64,000 bases of DNA from Defluviicoccus sp046348835 (GTDB lineage Bacteria > Pseudomonadota > Alphaproteobacteria > Rhodospirillales > Defluviicoccaceae): the NCBI GenBank assembly GCA_046348835.1, contig JAXMDM010000003.1, positions 496,001 through 560,000 of the forward strand, written 5' to 3'. The position numbers and the translations under genes were made by a program. The notes below the pieces were generated by a model, which was given only the letters and a program-made list of their open reading frames with translations, was not told where the DNA came from and did not search any database. Of the stretch, positions 34,359-41,235 are shown piece by piece (position 1 is the first letter of the stretch; each line of letters begins with the position of its first letter).

Positions 34359-34739
34359 ATGATGCTTAAGTCACTAACGCGCGTGATCGCCTTATCGGCG
34401 ATCGTGCTGACGACAGCGGCGAATGCACAAGAGGCGACGCCGACCGTGACAGGGACCCCGACCAGCGGATTCATCGGCGCCGGCCCGCTACCGCCGTACG
34501 TCAGGTTTACCCCAATCTCATGTCAAATTTCGGCAGCTACGGGGAAAGCCAAGCTAACAATTTTGGGCCGGCCTACGGACACATCGCTAAGTCTTGCGGG
34601 CGTTTGGACAACCAACTTAGCAGCAATCTTGTTGTTGACACCGATATGCAACGCTCTGACCGGCTACGATGATGATTATGAGATAGATATCCTTCCAAAC
34701 GGAAAAACATGGAATCTGTTAACATCGTCAGGCCGGTAA
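34359..34739 (+). CDS. Small secreted two-cysteine protein, cargo paralogue 1
   Basis: A 126-residue protein. The signal peptide MMLKSLTRVIALSAIVLTTA ends at ANAQ. The mature part is beta-rich and holds two cysteines (ISCQISAATG and TPICNALTG). Markers shared with the next protein, in order: SCQI, GKAKLTILG, VWTTNLAAILL, IC, then an aromatic-acidic YEIDIL and GKTWNLL. Codon usage is AT-richer than the rest of the element. AAGGAAG precedes the ATG. No family assigned; the spacing resembles small OB-fold secreted subunits, which is only a guess. Confidence 0.75.
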   Translation: MMLKSLTRVIALSAIVLTTAANAQEATPTVTGTPTSGFIGAGPLPPYVRFTPISCQISAATGKAKLTILGRPTDTSLSLAGVWTTNLAAILLLTPICNALTGYDDDYEIDILPNGKTWNLLTSSGR

Positions 34740-34775
34740 AAGACAACACACACATATATATAAAGGACCAGACCT

Positions 34776-35138
34776 ATGAAACTCACTATTTCCTCCGCCG
34801 TCATATGCGCCGCTATGTTTGTTGGTCTCCCGGTCGAGGCTGCATCAACAGGGTTTTCGGATGTCCCCCACAATTGGTCTAATACGTTAGACTATTATCT
34901 CCACGTATGGGGGTGCCAACTAGACATTCCACCCGTTACAGGCGTTGGACAGGCAAAGCTGTCTTTTCGTGGAGATCGGTGGGAAGTCTTTACCGGCAAA
35001 AATCCTCCACGCGAACTTTGGACTACAGACGTAGGGATAATAGCGCAATTAGCAAATGTATGCACGATTGGGAGTTATTATTTAGCGGTGAGAATCAAAT
35101 CAACTGACGGAGCCACGTGGTCGCTATTCTCTGAGTAA
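34776..35138 (+). CDS. Small secreted two-cysteine protein, cargo paralogue 2
   Basis: A 120-residue protein, 36 bases after paralogue 1. The signal peptide MKLTISSAVICAAMFVGLPV ends at VEAAS. Mature cysteines lie in WGCQLDIPP and ANVCTIGSYY. Segments GQAKLSFRG, ELWTTDVGIIAQL, YLAVRIKS and GATWSLFSE correspond in order to those of paralogue 1, so the pair arose by tandem duplication. The DNA is AT-rich, foreign in composition. Secretion and two conserved cysteines suggest an extracellular or periplasmic effector, surface or defence role; none can be assigned. Confidence 0.75.
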   Translation: MKLTISSAVICAAMFVGLPVEAASTGFSDVPHNWSNTLDYYLHVWGCQLDIPPVTGVGQAKLSFRGDRWEVFTGKNPPRELWTTDVGIIAQLANVCTIGSYYLAVRIKSTDGATWSLFSE

Positions 35139-35856
35139 CCATAATATCTTCTACCGAGCCGCGGCGGCTGCAGCGCGACCACTAGCAACCGCAACCCTAT
35201 ATCATTTGGGGTACGCCCCAGAAGGGAGATCGAACATGATGAAAGGTTTCGCGGCGGCGGCAGCGATCGCAGCCGGCAACCGCTTCCGCGGCGCGGACGA
35301 GTGGCTGGTCCCACTCATATAAGGCGAGGTGCCGGTCATCTCCCAGTCCCGTGGCAACATCGCCATGCTATCCGGCAAGGGGCCGGATTGGTTAGTCTGC
35401 CAGGGCTGGCGGGGTGTGCAGGCATAGTGGCGGTAGGTGGCGCGTTCCTTGGGGCCACCGCCCGCCGCGGGTCCCTTCGATGGCGGACACCCATGCGGAC
35501 GGCACCGGAACCTGTGCAAAATGTTGCACAAGTCGGAACCCCCGCTGGTCGCCTGCGCTTCGGCGCAATTGCTCCGAGGTTGCGTGCTTCCTGGCCCAAA
35601 CCTCGACAATTTTTGCCGAAGATCCGACTTCCCGGCAATCGCCGGGAGGTAGCGACTTTTTTTGGCACGTCGTTGGCTACAAGTCCCGGCGGTGCCATGC
35701 CCTCGATCACCAGTGTCGGATTGCCCAAGTTAGCCGACGGACACTTCTGGCAGTTCTGTGCACACGATTGTGCACACAAGTTCCGCCGCCGCCGCCTCGC
35801 CTCTGCACTTCCGGCGGATCTGCCGGAGGTTCCGCCGCCTTCGTCCTCCGTCGGTT
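35139..35856. other. Palindrome-rich region without a confident gene
   Basis: The 718 bases between the second secreted-protein gene and the minus-strand gene ending at 35857 have open frames on both strands (for example 35301-35975 plus and 35336-36040 minus), but none has convincing start signals and their third-position GC is low for this genome. A 28-codon frame at 35236-35322 is listed separately. Three related TGTG...CACA palindromes occur here or at the right boundary. Confidence 0.45.
35236..35322 (+). CDS. Possible 28-residue peptide
   Basis: An ATG with GAAGGGAG 7 bases upstream opens a 28-codon frame (MMKGFAAAAAIAAGNRFRGA, then DEWLVPLI). The ribosome-binding site is good, and the N-terminal half is hydrophobic and helical, so a small membrane-active or leader peptide is conceivable. 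Nothing else supports it. Confidence 0.3.
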   Translation: MMKGFAAAAAIAAGNRFRGADEWLVPLI

Positions 35857-35880
35857 TCAACGTGTGGAAAATTTTCCACA
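35513..35880. repeat. Cluster of three TGTG...CACA palindromes
   Basis: 35513-35530 reads TGTGCAA-AATG-TTGCACA. 35757-35776 reads TGTGCACA-CGAT-TGTGCACA. 35863-35880 is a perfect 18-bp palindrome, TGTGGAAAATTTTCCACA. The last two are followed by similar RGTTCCGC bases. They look like variants of one binding site. They may serve a regulator of the element's right end, or belong to a dispersed repeat that includes the copy at 9424. Confidence 0.55.
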
Positions 35881-36303
35881 GGTTCCGCATCGCCCCCGCA
35901 GTACCTTCGCCAGCCGGTTCAACCCCGCCCGCAGCCGCGGCACGTCGCCGGCGCCGATTCCCCGCCCTTCGATGACCACGGCCGCGACAACGGCGTGATC
36001 CGGCCGCATGGTCGCCATCGCCTCGGCATAGGCGCGCCAAGGACCATCGCGGATCCCGTCCTCAAAGGTCATGCCCCCGCGAGAACCCGACGCGGCGAAC
36101 ACCGATCGGCCGTATCGTTCCATTCCGCTCTCGCGCCATTCGTTAGCGAGATGTTCGGCCGCGTCGCATTCGTCGCGGTCGCAGCCGTGCTCGCGAAGGC
36201 GATCGGCGAGGCTGGGAGCGATGAGGACAAAGCGGAACTCGCCGGCCTCATCGCCGGGGATGACGCGGGCCCGCCGGCCGCAGGGCAATGCGATGGTTTT
36301 CAA
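35857..36303 (-). CDS. Hypothetical protein, only minus-strand gene of the element
   Basis: A 148-residue protein if started at TTG 36303 (AGGAG lies 12 bases upstream); an ATG at 36354 is the alternative. The sequence KTIALPCGRRARVIPGDEAG, then FVLIAPSLADRLREHGCDRD and VVIEGRGIGAGDVPRLRAGL, is well-formed, with a helical C-terminal half similar in style to small alphaproteobacterial phage regulators. It reads inward from attR, opposite to all other element genes, the usual position for a repressor or regulator; no HTH is certain. The perfect palindrome at 35863 lies in its last codons. Confidence 0.55.
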   Translation of the reverse strand: MKTIALPCGRRARVIPGDEAGEFRFVLIAPSLADRLREHGCDRDECDAAEHLANEWRESGMERYGRSVFAASGSRGGMTFEDGIRDGPWRAYAEAMATMRPDHAVVAAVVIEGRGIGAGDVPRLRAGLNRLAKVLRGRCGTCGKFSTR

Positions 36304-36424
36304 GGGGGGCGACGCTCCTGCCTGAGAACGATGCGGCAGGATAGCGCAAAACATTGGTAAGGTGATGGGTGAACGACGATGCTGGAGAAATAATCCTGTG
36401 ATTGCAGCGCGTTAGGTTGCCGAA

Positions 36425-36438
36425 TGGCGGATGGGGAG
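36425..36438. other. Attachment site attR (14-bp core)
   Basis: The 14 bases TGGCGGATGGGGAG are the reverse complement of the tRNA-Ser 3' end with CCA, and repeat the attL copy at 23682 in the same orientation. They mark the right border of the element. Confidence 0.75.
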
Positions 36439-36515
36439 GGATTCGAACCCTCGATGGGCTTTGGACCCATACTCGCTTAGCAGGCGAGTGCCTTCGACCG
36501 CTCGGCCACCCATCC
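36425..36515 (-). tRNA. tRNA-Ser (anticodon GCT)
   Basis: A 91-base gene including CCA. Acceptor GGATGGG pairs with CCCATCC, discriminator G. The anticodon stem-loop CTCGCCTGCTAAGCGAG carries anticodon GCT, followed by the long variable arm typical of serine tRNAs and the T arm GGGTTCGAATCCC. It is the integration target: its last 14 bases form attR. The tRNA is intact, so integration did not disrupt serine decoding. Confidence 0.97.
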
Positions 36516-36613
36516 AGGCCGCGTCGGCGAAGGACGCCCGATCCTTGCCGCGGCCGCCTTGTTGTAGAGACGCGTCGCGATCCTTGTCAACGCAGGTGGC
36601 GGCCGGCCGTTTC

Positions 36614-37522
36614 TCAACCTTCGGTTTTGGCCGGCAGGTGCAACATCTCGCCGAGCAGCTCCAGGTCGCGGCGGCGGGAAGACTCCGGGCGGTGGACGAG
36701 GGCGATCTCGCGGGCGGGTGCCTGGCCGGCCAGGGGCCGGATGGCCACCTCCGGCGCCAGCCGGCTTTCCACCTCCACCGCCATCTCCGGCAGGAAGGTG
36801 AGACCGAGGCCGCTCGCCACCATCTGCACCAGGGTGCCGAGGCTGGTCCCCTGCAGGTCCTCGTTGGGGCGCCCCGGCGCCAGCCCGCAGGCGGTCAGGG
36901 CGTGATTGCGCAGGCAGTGGCCGTCCTCCAGCATCAACAGCCGCTGGCCTTCCAGATCGGCATCGGCGATGCGGTCCCGCTGCGCCAGCGGATGTCCCAC
37001 CGGCAGGGCGACCATCAGCCGCTCGTTGCCGAGCGGGATCGCGGCGAGCCCGGCGATGTCGTAGGGGAGGGCGATGATCGCCGCGTCAAGCCGGCCGCGG
37101 ACGATCAGCTCCAGCACCCGCGCCGTCCGTTCCTCGCGCAGGTAGAGGCGAAGATCGGGATAGCGGGCGCGCACCGCCGGCAGCCGCGGCGGCAGCAGAT
37201 AAGGGCCGATGGTGGGGATGACGCCGAGGCGCAGGATCCCGGCGAGCGGCCGCTTGCCGGCGTCGGCCAGGTCGGCCAGTTCCTCCGCCGCCTGCAGCAG
37301 CGCCCGGGCGCGGGCGACGATGGCCTCGCCGACCGGCGTCGGCGTCGCCTGCCGCTTGCCCCGTTCGATCAGGGTCACCCCCAGCAGCGCCTCCAGCTCC
37401 TGAATGCCGGCGCTCAGCGTCGACTGGGTGACGAGGCAATCCTCCGCCGCCCGGCCGAAATGCTGGCGGTCGGCGAGGGCGACGAGGTAGCGGAGCTGCC
37501 GCAGGGTCGGGATCGTCCTCAT
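36614..37522 (-). CDS. oxyR: LysR-family peroxide sensor OxyR
   Basis: A 302-residue LysR-type regulator. The N-terminal HTH (TLRQLRYLVALADRQHFGRA, then CLVTQSTLSAGIQELEALLG) binds DNA. The C-terminal sensor domain has LMLEDGHCLRNHALTAC with Cys203 and Cys212, the spacing of the peroxide-sensing disulfide pair of E. coli OxyR (199/208). It should activate catalase, peroxiredoxin or iron-storage genes on oxidation; none lies adjacent. ATG 37522 (MRTIPTLRQL) is the natural start; an upstream ATG at 37549 would add nine residues. Confidence 0.9.
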   Translation of the reverse strand: MRTIPTLRQLRYLVALADRQHFGRAAEDCLVTQSTLSAGIQELEALLGVTLIERGKRQATPTPVGEAIVARARALLQAAEELADLADAGKRPLAGILRLGVIPTIGPYLLPPRLPAVRARYPDLRLYLREERTARVLELIVRGRLDAAIIALPYDIAGLAAIPLGNERLMVALPVGHPLAQRDRIADADLEGQRLLMLEDGHCLRNHALTACGLAPGRPNEDLQGTSLGTLVQMVASGLGLTFLPEMAVEVESRLAPEVAIRPLAGQAPAREIALVHRPESSRRRDLELLGEMLHLPAKTEG

Positions 37523-37769
37523 CGGATCCGCCGCTCGAGCCGGGCACAATTTCGGATTGGAACGCCCATTCCCGCGGATCTAGCTTTACCGACATCGGAT
37601 GCAAGCCAATCTCCGAACGAAGGCGCGTAAGCGAGGAAGGCCTCACCGGGCCGCCGTCGACCGAGGGTCGGCGTGGCGGCGCTGGCGGAGGCGGCAAATC
37701 GGCTCTAGCCTAAGCGTCCGGCCGGCGACGGCGGACCGGCTTGGGGAAGGCAGGGTTAAGGGAAAACCG

Positions 37770-38903
37770 GTGGCGCCGCTGTTCGGCGAAGCGGAGACGA
37801 TCGAGGAACAGCTGCGCTCCATGCATGTGCAGCTGCGGTCGGAGCTGCCGGGCGTGACCCGCATCGCCGTCGCCGTCTACGACGACAAGACCGACATCCT
37901 GAAGACCTTCGTCCACTCCACCGAGGGCGCGTCGCCGTTCAGCCACTTCGTCGAGAAACTGGCCAACGTGCCGGCATTGGCCGAGCTGGCCCGAAACCGC
38001 AACGACCGGGTCATCGGCGATCTCACCGCCGACCTTTCGTCCGGCTCGCGGCGCCGGTTGCTCGTCGATCGCGGCTTTCGCTCCAGCTACACCACGCCGT
38101 TCTACGATCGCGGCCTGCTCGTCGGCTTCGTCTTCTTCGACTGCTTCGAGCGCGGTTATTTCACCGCGCCGCGCATGCGCCACGTGGAGCTGTATGCACA
38201 CCTGGTGGGACTGCTGGTCATCGACTCCCTGCGGCGGGCGAGCGTCCTGCGCTCCGCCATCGCCGTCGCCAGGCATTTCGGTCACCGACGCGACGAGGAA
38301 ACCGGCGCCCATCTCGACCGGATGGCGTACTATTCGCAGCTGATCGCCGAGGCCCTGTCGTCCCGCCTCGAGTTCACCGACGAGTTCGTCGAGTTCGTCT
38401 TTCTGTTCTCGCCGCTGCACGATATCGGCAAGATCGCCATCCCCGACGAGATCCTGCTGAAGCGGGGTCCGCTCACCGTCGGCGAATTCGCCACCATGAA
38501 GCGTCACGTCTCGGAAGGCGCCGGGATGATCGATGCCATCGTCGACAGTTTCGGCATCGGCACGGCGCAGCACGTGGATGTGCTGCGCAATATCGTTCGC
38601 TTTCATCACGAGTGGTACGACGGCAGCGGCTACCTGCAAGGCCTGTCGGGCGAGACGATCCCGATCGAGGCACGCATCGTCGCCGTCGCCGACGTCTTCG
38701 ATGCCTTGACGACGGAACGCCCCTACAAGCCGGCGCACACCAACGAGGACGCCTTCGCTCACCTGGGGCGCGGCGCCGGGGTCCATTTCGATCCGCTGTG
38801 CGTGGAGGCGATGCTCGCCCGCCGGGACGATGTGGCGGCGATCCAGCAGCGATTCCGGGCGGAAGCCGGATTCCACGAGGCGTACGAGATCGACGGGCTG
38901 TGA
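37770..38903 (+). CDS. HD-GYP-like phosphodiesterase with GYL variant
   Basis: A 377-residue cytoplasmic protein from GTG 37770 (AAGGGA 6 bases upstream). Residues 1-150 form a GAF-like sensor domain. The C-terminal half is an HD-GYP domain: HDIGKIAIPDEILLKRGPLT near residue 217, then HHEWYDGSGYLQGL near 279 and ARIVAVADVFDALTTERPYK. The HD and HHE metal ligands are present, but the signature GYP reads GYL. HD-GYP enzymes hydrolyse cyclic-di-GMP; the substitution may change activity, so enzymatic function is likely but not certain. Convergent with the DUF421 gene. Confidence 0.85.
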   Translation: MAPLFGEAETIEEQLRSMHVQLRSELPGVTRIAVAVYDDKTDILKTFVHSTEGASPFSHFVEKLANVPALAELARNRNDRVIGDLTADLSSGSRRRLLVDRGFRSSYTTPFYDRGLLVGFVFFDCFERGYFTAPRMRHVELYAHLVGLLVIDSLRRASVLRSAIAVARHFGHRRDEETGAHLDRMAYYSQLIAEALSSRLEFTDEFVEFVFLFSPLHDIGKIAIPDEILLKRGPLTVGEFATMKRHVSEGAGMIDAIVDSFGIGTAQHVDVLRNIVRFHHEWYDGSGYLQGLSGETIPIEARIVAVADVFDALTTERPYKPAHTNEDAFAHLGRGAGVHFDPLCVEAMLARRDDVAAIQQRFRAEAGFHEAYEIDGL

Positions 38904-38909
38904 GCCCGA

Positions 38910-39488
38910 TTAAGGCGGCGCGCCCCCGCCCGGCTTCAGGATCACGCTGATGCGGCCGCTGCGCTCCAGGACCGCATCCTTGATCCGCGACAAGGTCTCG
39001 GCACCTTCCTGGCGAGCGGCTTCCAGCAGGTCGCGTTCGGTGATTCCGGCGCGTCGCATCTCCTTCCACATCATCCGCCCGCCCTCCACCAGCCGGATCT
39101 CGGGCCCTTTGATCAGCCAGCCGAACACGTGCCAGCGAAAGGCGAGGCGGGCCACCGCCGCATGCAGCACCACCAGCAGCGTGGTCGCCGCGAAGGTAGG
39201 CAGCATCTGGCTATTGCCGGTCAGGGCGCGGCTCAGCGTCGATCCGAGCAGAACAACGACGACGATGTCGAAATTGGTGCTCTGGCCGAATATCCGCCTG
39301 TAGGCAAAACGAAAGATGAGAATGCCATAGAGAAAAATCACGATCGCCCGCAGCGAGGTCTGCCAGCAGGTGATGGATTCGGCGCTGCTGCCGAAGATCT
39401 GGTCGGTCATGGTCTGCACTTGCGTGACCCAGTCTCCCGGGATTAGGGAAGGAGCAGCGGAAACGGACGGCGTAGGAAGCGAGGACAT
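38910..39488 (-). CDS. DUF421 (YetF-like) membrane protein
   Basis: A 192-residue protein with two or three N-terminal transmembrane helices (SLRAIVIFLYGILIFRFAYR; FDIVVVVLLGSTLSRALTG; FAATTLLVVLHAAVARLAF) and a soluble C-terminal domain containing RLVEGGRMMWKEMRRAGITE and the LLEAARQEGAETLSRIKDAV segment of DUF421. GGAG lies upstream of the ATG. Family members are linked to spore or envelope functions in Firmicutes; the role in Proteobacteria is unknown. Its 3' end is 6 bases from the HD-GYP gene's stop. Confidence 0.87.
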   Translation of the reverse strand: MSSLPTPSVSAAPSLIPGDWVTQVQTMTDQIFGSSAESITCWQTSLRAIVIFLYGILIFRFAYRRIFGQSTNFDIVVVVLLGSTLSRALTGNSQMLPTFAATTLLVVLHAAVARLAFRWHVFGWLIKGPEIRLVEGGRMMWKEMRRAGITERDLLEAARQEGAETLSRIKDAVLERSGRISVILKPGGGAPP

Positions 39489-39638
39489 CCGACATCTCCT
39501 TCATCGCTTGTTCCGTGCGAAGGTTTCGGCAGACAGGGCGCTCTCTACCGAAACGACCATGACGCCTGCAAAGAACGCGCGGGCCGCGTCGTTGTCGCCC
39601 GGCGGCTGTCGCCGGCCGAAAAATATCTTCGGCGGCTC

Positions 39639-39666
39639 CTTGAAATTTCTACACTAAAAACCATGT
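39639..39666 (+). promoter_or_regulatory. RpoH (sigma-32)-type heat-shock promoter
   Basis: CTTGAAA (39639-39645), a perfect sigma-32 -35 box, is followed after 13 bases by AACCATGT (39659-39666), matching the CCCCATNT -10 box at six of eight positions. It lies about 45 bases upstream of the hsp20 remnant, exactly the gene type that RpoH controls. Confidence 0.65.
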
Positions 39667-39712
39667 AGGATATGCCGGTTGCCGCTATCGGGACCGGCAG
39701 CGGTCCGCTGCG

Positions 39713-39991
39713 GTGGGACTCACCTATCGCAGGGACATCCGTGGGGAGAAGAAGGTCGAGCAGACCGAGACCGACAAGGAGAAGGGATACACTTACTCCG
39801 AGCGGTCCTATGGCAGCTTCGAACGCCGCATCCCGATCGACGCCGAAGTAGTTGCCGACAAGGCCGCCGCCACCTTCGTCGATGGCGTGCTGACCGTTAC
39901 CTTGCCGAAGAATGGGGAAGCGAAGGAGCATACCCGGCGCATTCCCATCGCGGGCGGCGCGGCTGCGACCGGCGAGGCCAAAGCCGGCTGA
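39713..39991 (+). CDS. 5'-truncated Hsp20 small heat-shock protein
   Basis: A 92-residue frame from GTG 39713 that contains the second half of an alpha-crystallin domain: IRGEKKVEQTETDKEKGYTY, SERSYGSFERRIPIDAEV and KAAATFVDGVLTVTLPK are classical Hsp20 text. The N-terminal arm and the first beta strands (normally 40-60 residues) are missing. An RpoH-like promoter just upstream and a terminator just downstream remain, so an internal deletion fused promoter and gene body. A fragment could still be made, but a working chaperone is doubtful. Confidence 0.75.
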   Translation: MGLTYRRDIRGEKKVEQTETDKEKGYTYSERSYGSFERRIPIDAEVVADKAAATFVDGVLTVTLPKNGEAKEHTRRIPIAGGAAATGEAKAG

Positions 39992-40015
39992 TCCCGATCC
40001 CGACGGAGACTTCCC

Positions 40016-40044
40016 GGGCCGGAGAGCGCTGCCGGCCCTTTTCT
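40016..40044 (+). terminator. Rho-independent terminator after hsp20
   Basis: GGGCCGG-AGAGCGCTG-CCGGCCC forms a 7-bp GC stem directly followed by TTTTCT. It begins 25 bases after the hsp20 stop. This is the clearest intrinsic terminator in the window. Confidence 0.8.
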
Positions 40045-40268
40045 ATGGAAAACGCCGGCAACGGGGAGCCGAAGATGGGGCGCCGGACGCGCTTGGAACC
40101 ATTATTGCAGCACCGAGTTAATCTCACATTCTGATGGTGGGGGCTGTCGCCACTCAATCGTCGGCTCGAAGGCGCACCCACCTCCGGCTCAGGTTGCATC
40201 CGCTTACTGTTTGAAGAGAGCAGCGCGGTAGGTGTGTCCGGAGCCTCAGCGAAGCGGAGGGAAGGCAT

Positions 40269-41117
40269 ATGTTCGACTGGCTCATCGTCGGTGCAGGGTT
40301 TGCGGGAAGCGTCCTTGCCGAGCGGCTGGCAAAGGAAGCGGATGCACAAATCCTGATCATCGACCGGCGCCTGCATGTGGGCGGCAATGCTCACGATCGG
40401 TTCGACGAGTCCGGGGCTCTGGTCCCCTGCTACGGCCGGCACGTCTTGCAGACGACCGATGAGCGCGTGCTCAGCTATCTGTCCGGGTTTGCCGACTGGG
40501 TGCCGTACGAGCCGGCCGGCGAGCTGAAGGCGGAGCATCCGGGCATGCTCGCCGGCGGCGAAGGGCGGCCGCTGGTGCCGGCGAAAGGCTACGCCGATCT
40601 GTTCCAGCGGATGCTGGGGTCGCCCAACATCAAGATCATGCTGAACGTCGACTATACGGAGGTCCAGAACCTCATCCCGTTCCGGCGGTTGATCTATTCG
40701 GGTTCTCTCGACGAGTACTTCGAGTATTGCTACGGCAAGCTTCCCTATTGGTCGGCCGATTACGCCGAAGCTGCGCCTCACCGCATACGGGCGGTCGATG
40801 CGGCGGCACGGTCGTGGATCGTCGGCCGTCCGGAGGACGAGGCCGGATATCCGCTCGCCGGGGACACCAGCCTTGCCTTGTTCCAGCGCTATCAGGAGTT
40901 GGCCGAGACCGCGGCCAACGTCTTCTTCACCGGCAGGCTGCCCACCTACCGCTACTGCACCATGGATGAGGTGGTGGCGCAGTCGTTGGCGCTGTTCGAC
41001 CGCATCGGCCACGGGTCTGTCGACGAGATGGTCCCGCAGGGACCGCTGGCCTTCCATCGTATCCGTGAAGCTTCCGAAAGTCGTCTGGCTTCAGAGGCTT
41101 GGCACGTCGGGGCGTGA
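40269..41117 (+). CDS. UDP-galactopyranose mutase-like protein, internally shortened
   Basis: A 282-residue flavoprotein-like gene product with AGCGGAGGGAAGG upstream. The FAD motif GAGFAGSVLAERLAKEA and the IDRRLHVGGNAHDRF segment are typical of UDP-galactopyranose mutase (Glf). So are YADLFQRMLGSPNIKIMLNV, IYSGSLDEYFEYCYGKLPYW and FFTGRLPTYRYCTMDEVVAQ. The usual length is 365-395 residues. The missing part is mainly the helical substrate lid expected between FADWVPYEPAGEL and AKGYADLF, plus a short stretch after the LPYWSAD segment. It could be a distinct flavoprotein or a decayed mutase. Lies 118 bases before the glucan synthase gene. Confidence 0.78.
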   Translation: MFDWLIVGAGFAGSVLAERLAKEADAQILIIDRRLHVGGNAHDRFDESGALVPCYGRHVLQTTDERVLSYLSGFADWVPYEPAGELKAEHPGMLAGGEGRPLVPAKGYADLFQRMLGSPNIKIMLNVDYTEVQNLIPFRRLIYSGSLDEYFEYCYGKLPYWSADYAEAAPHRIRAVDAAARSWIVGRPEDEAGYPLAGDTSLALFQRYQELAETAANVFFTGRLPTYRYCTMDEVVAQSLALFDRIGHGSVDEMVPQGPLAFHRIREASESRLASEAWHVGA

Positions 41118-41235
41118 TCCCGGCCGGGCCGGGTCCGGTGTGCGGACCCGGCGGGCCGATCGATTGATGAAGGCGGTGGCCGATCGTCCACCGCCTTCCA
41201 CTCCCTGTGAGACCAGCTTCCGGAACTGACGGTAC

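Larger units (their letters stand above)
23682..36438 (+). mobile_element. Integrated phage-satellite-like element in tRNA-Ser(GCT)
   Basis: The 14-base direct repeat TGGCGGATGGGGAG occurs at 23682-23695 and at 36425-36438, where it is the 3' end (CCA included) of tRNA-Ser on the minus strand. Between the copies are a P4-type integrase, an AlpA-like regulator, a primase-helicase, an iteron-flanked origin-like region, a Nu1-like small terminase, a ClpP-like protease, about ten small unknown genes and two secreted proteins. Capsid, portal, large terminase, tail and lysis genes are not recognisable. Size (about 12.76 kb) and gene set fit a phage-inducible chromosomal island or P4-like satellite better than a prophage or an ICE. 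Confidence 0.75.

Noticed and set aside
35301..36040. Long open frames on both strands (plus 35301-35975, minus 35336-36040)
   Set aside because: They overlap each other and the palindromes, lack start signals and have weak third-position GC. One may be real, but the sequence alone does not decide.
36461..36468. TTGGACCC, identical to the origin iteron, inside tRNA-Ser
   Set aside because: It belongs to the variable-arm region of the tRNA, is a single copy, and an 8-base match is expected by chance in a window of this size.
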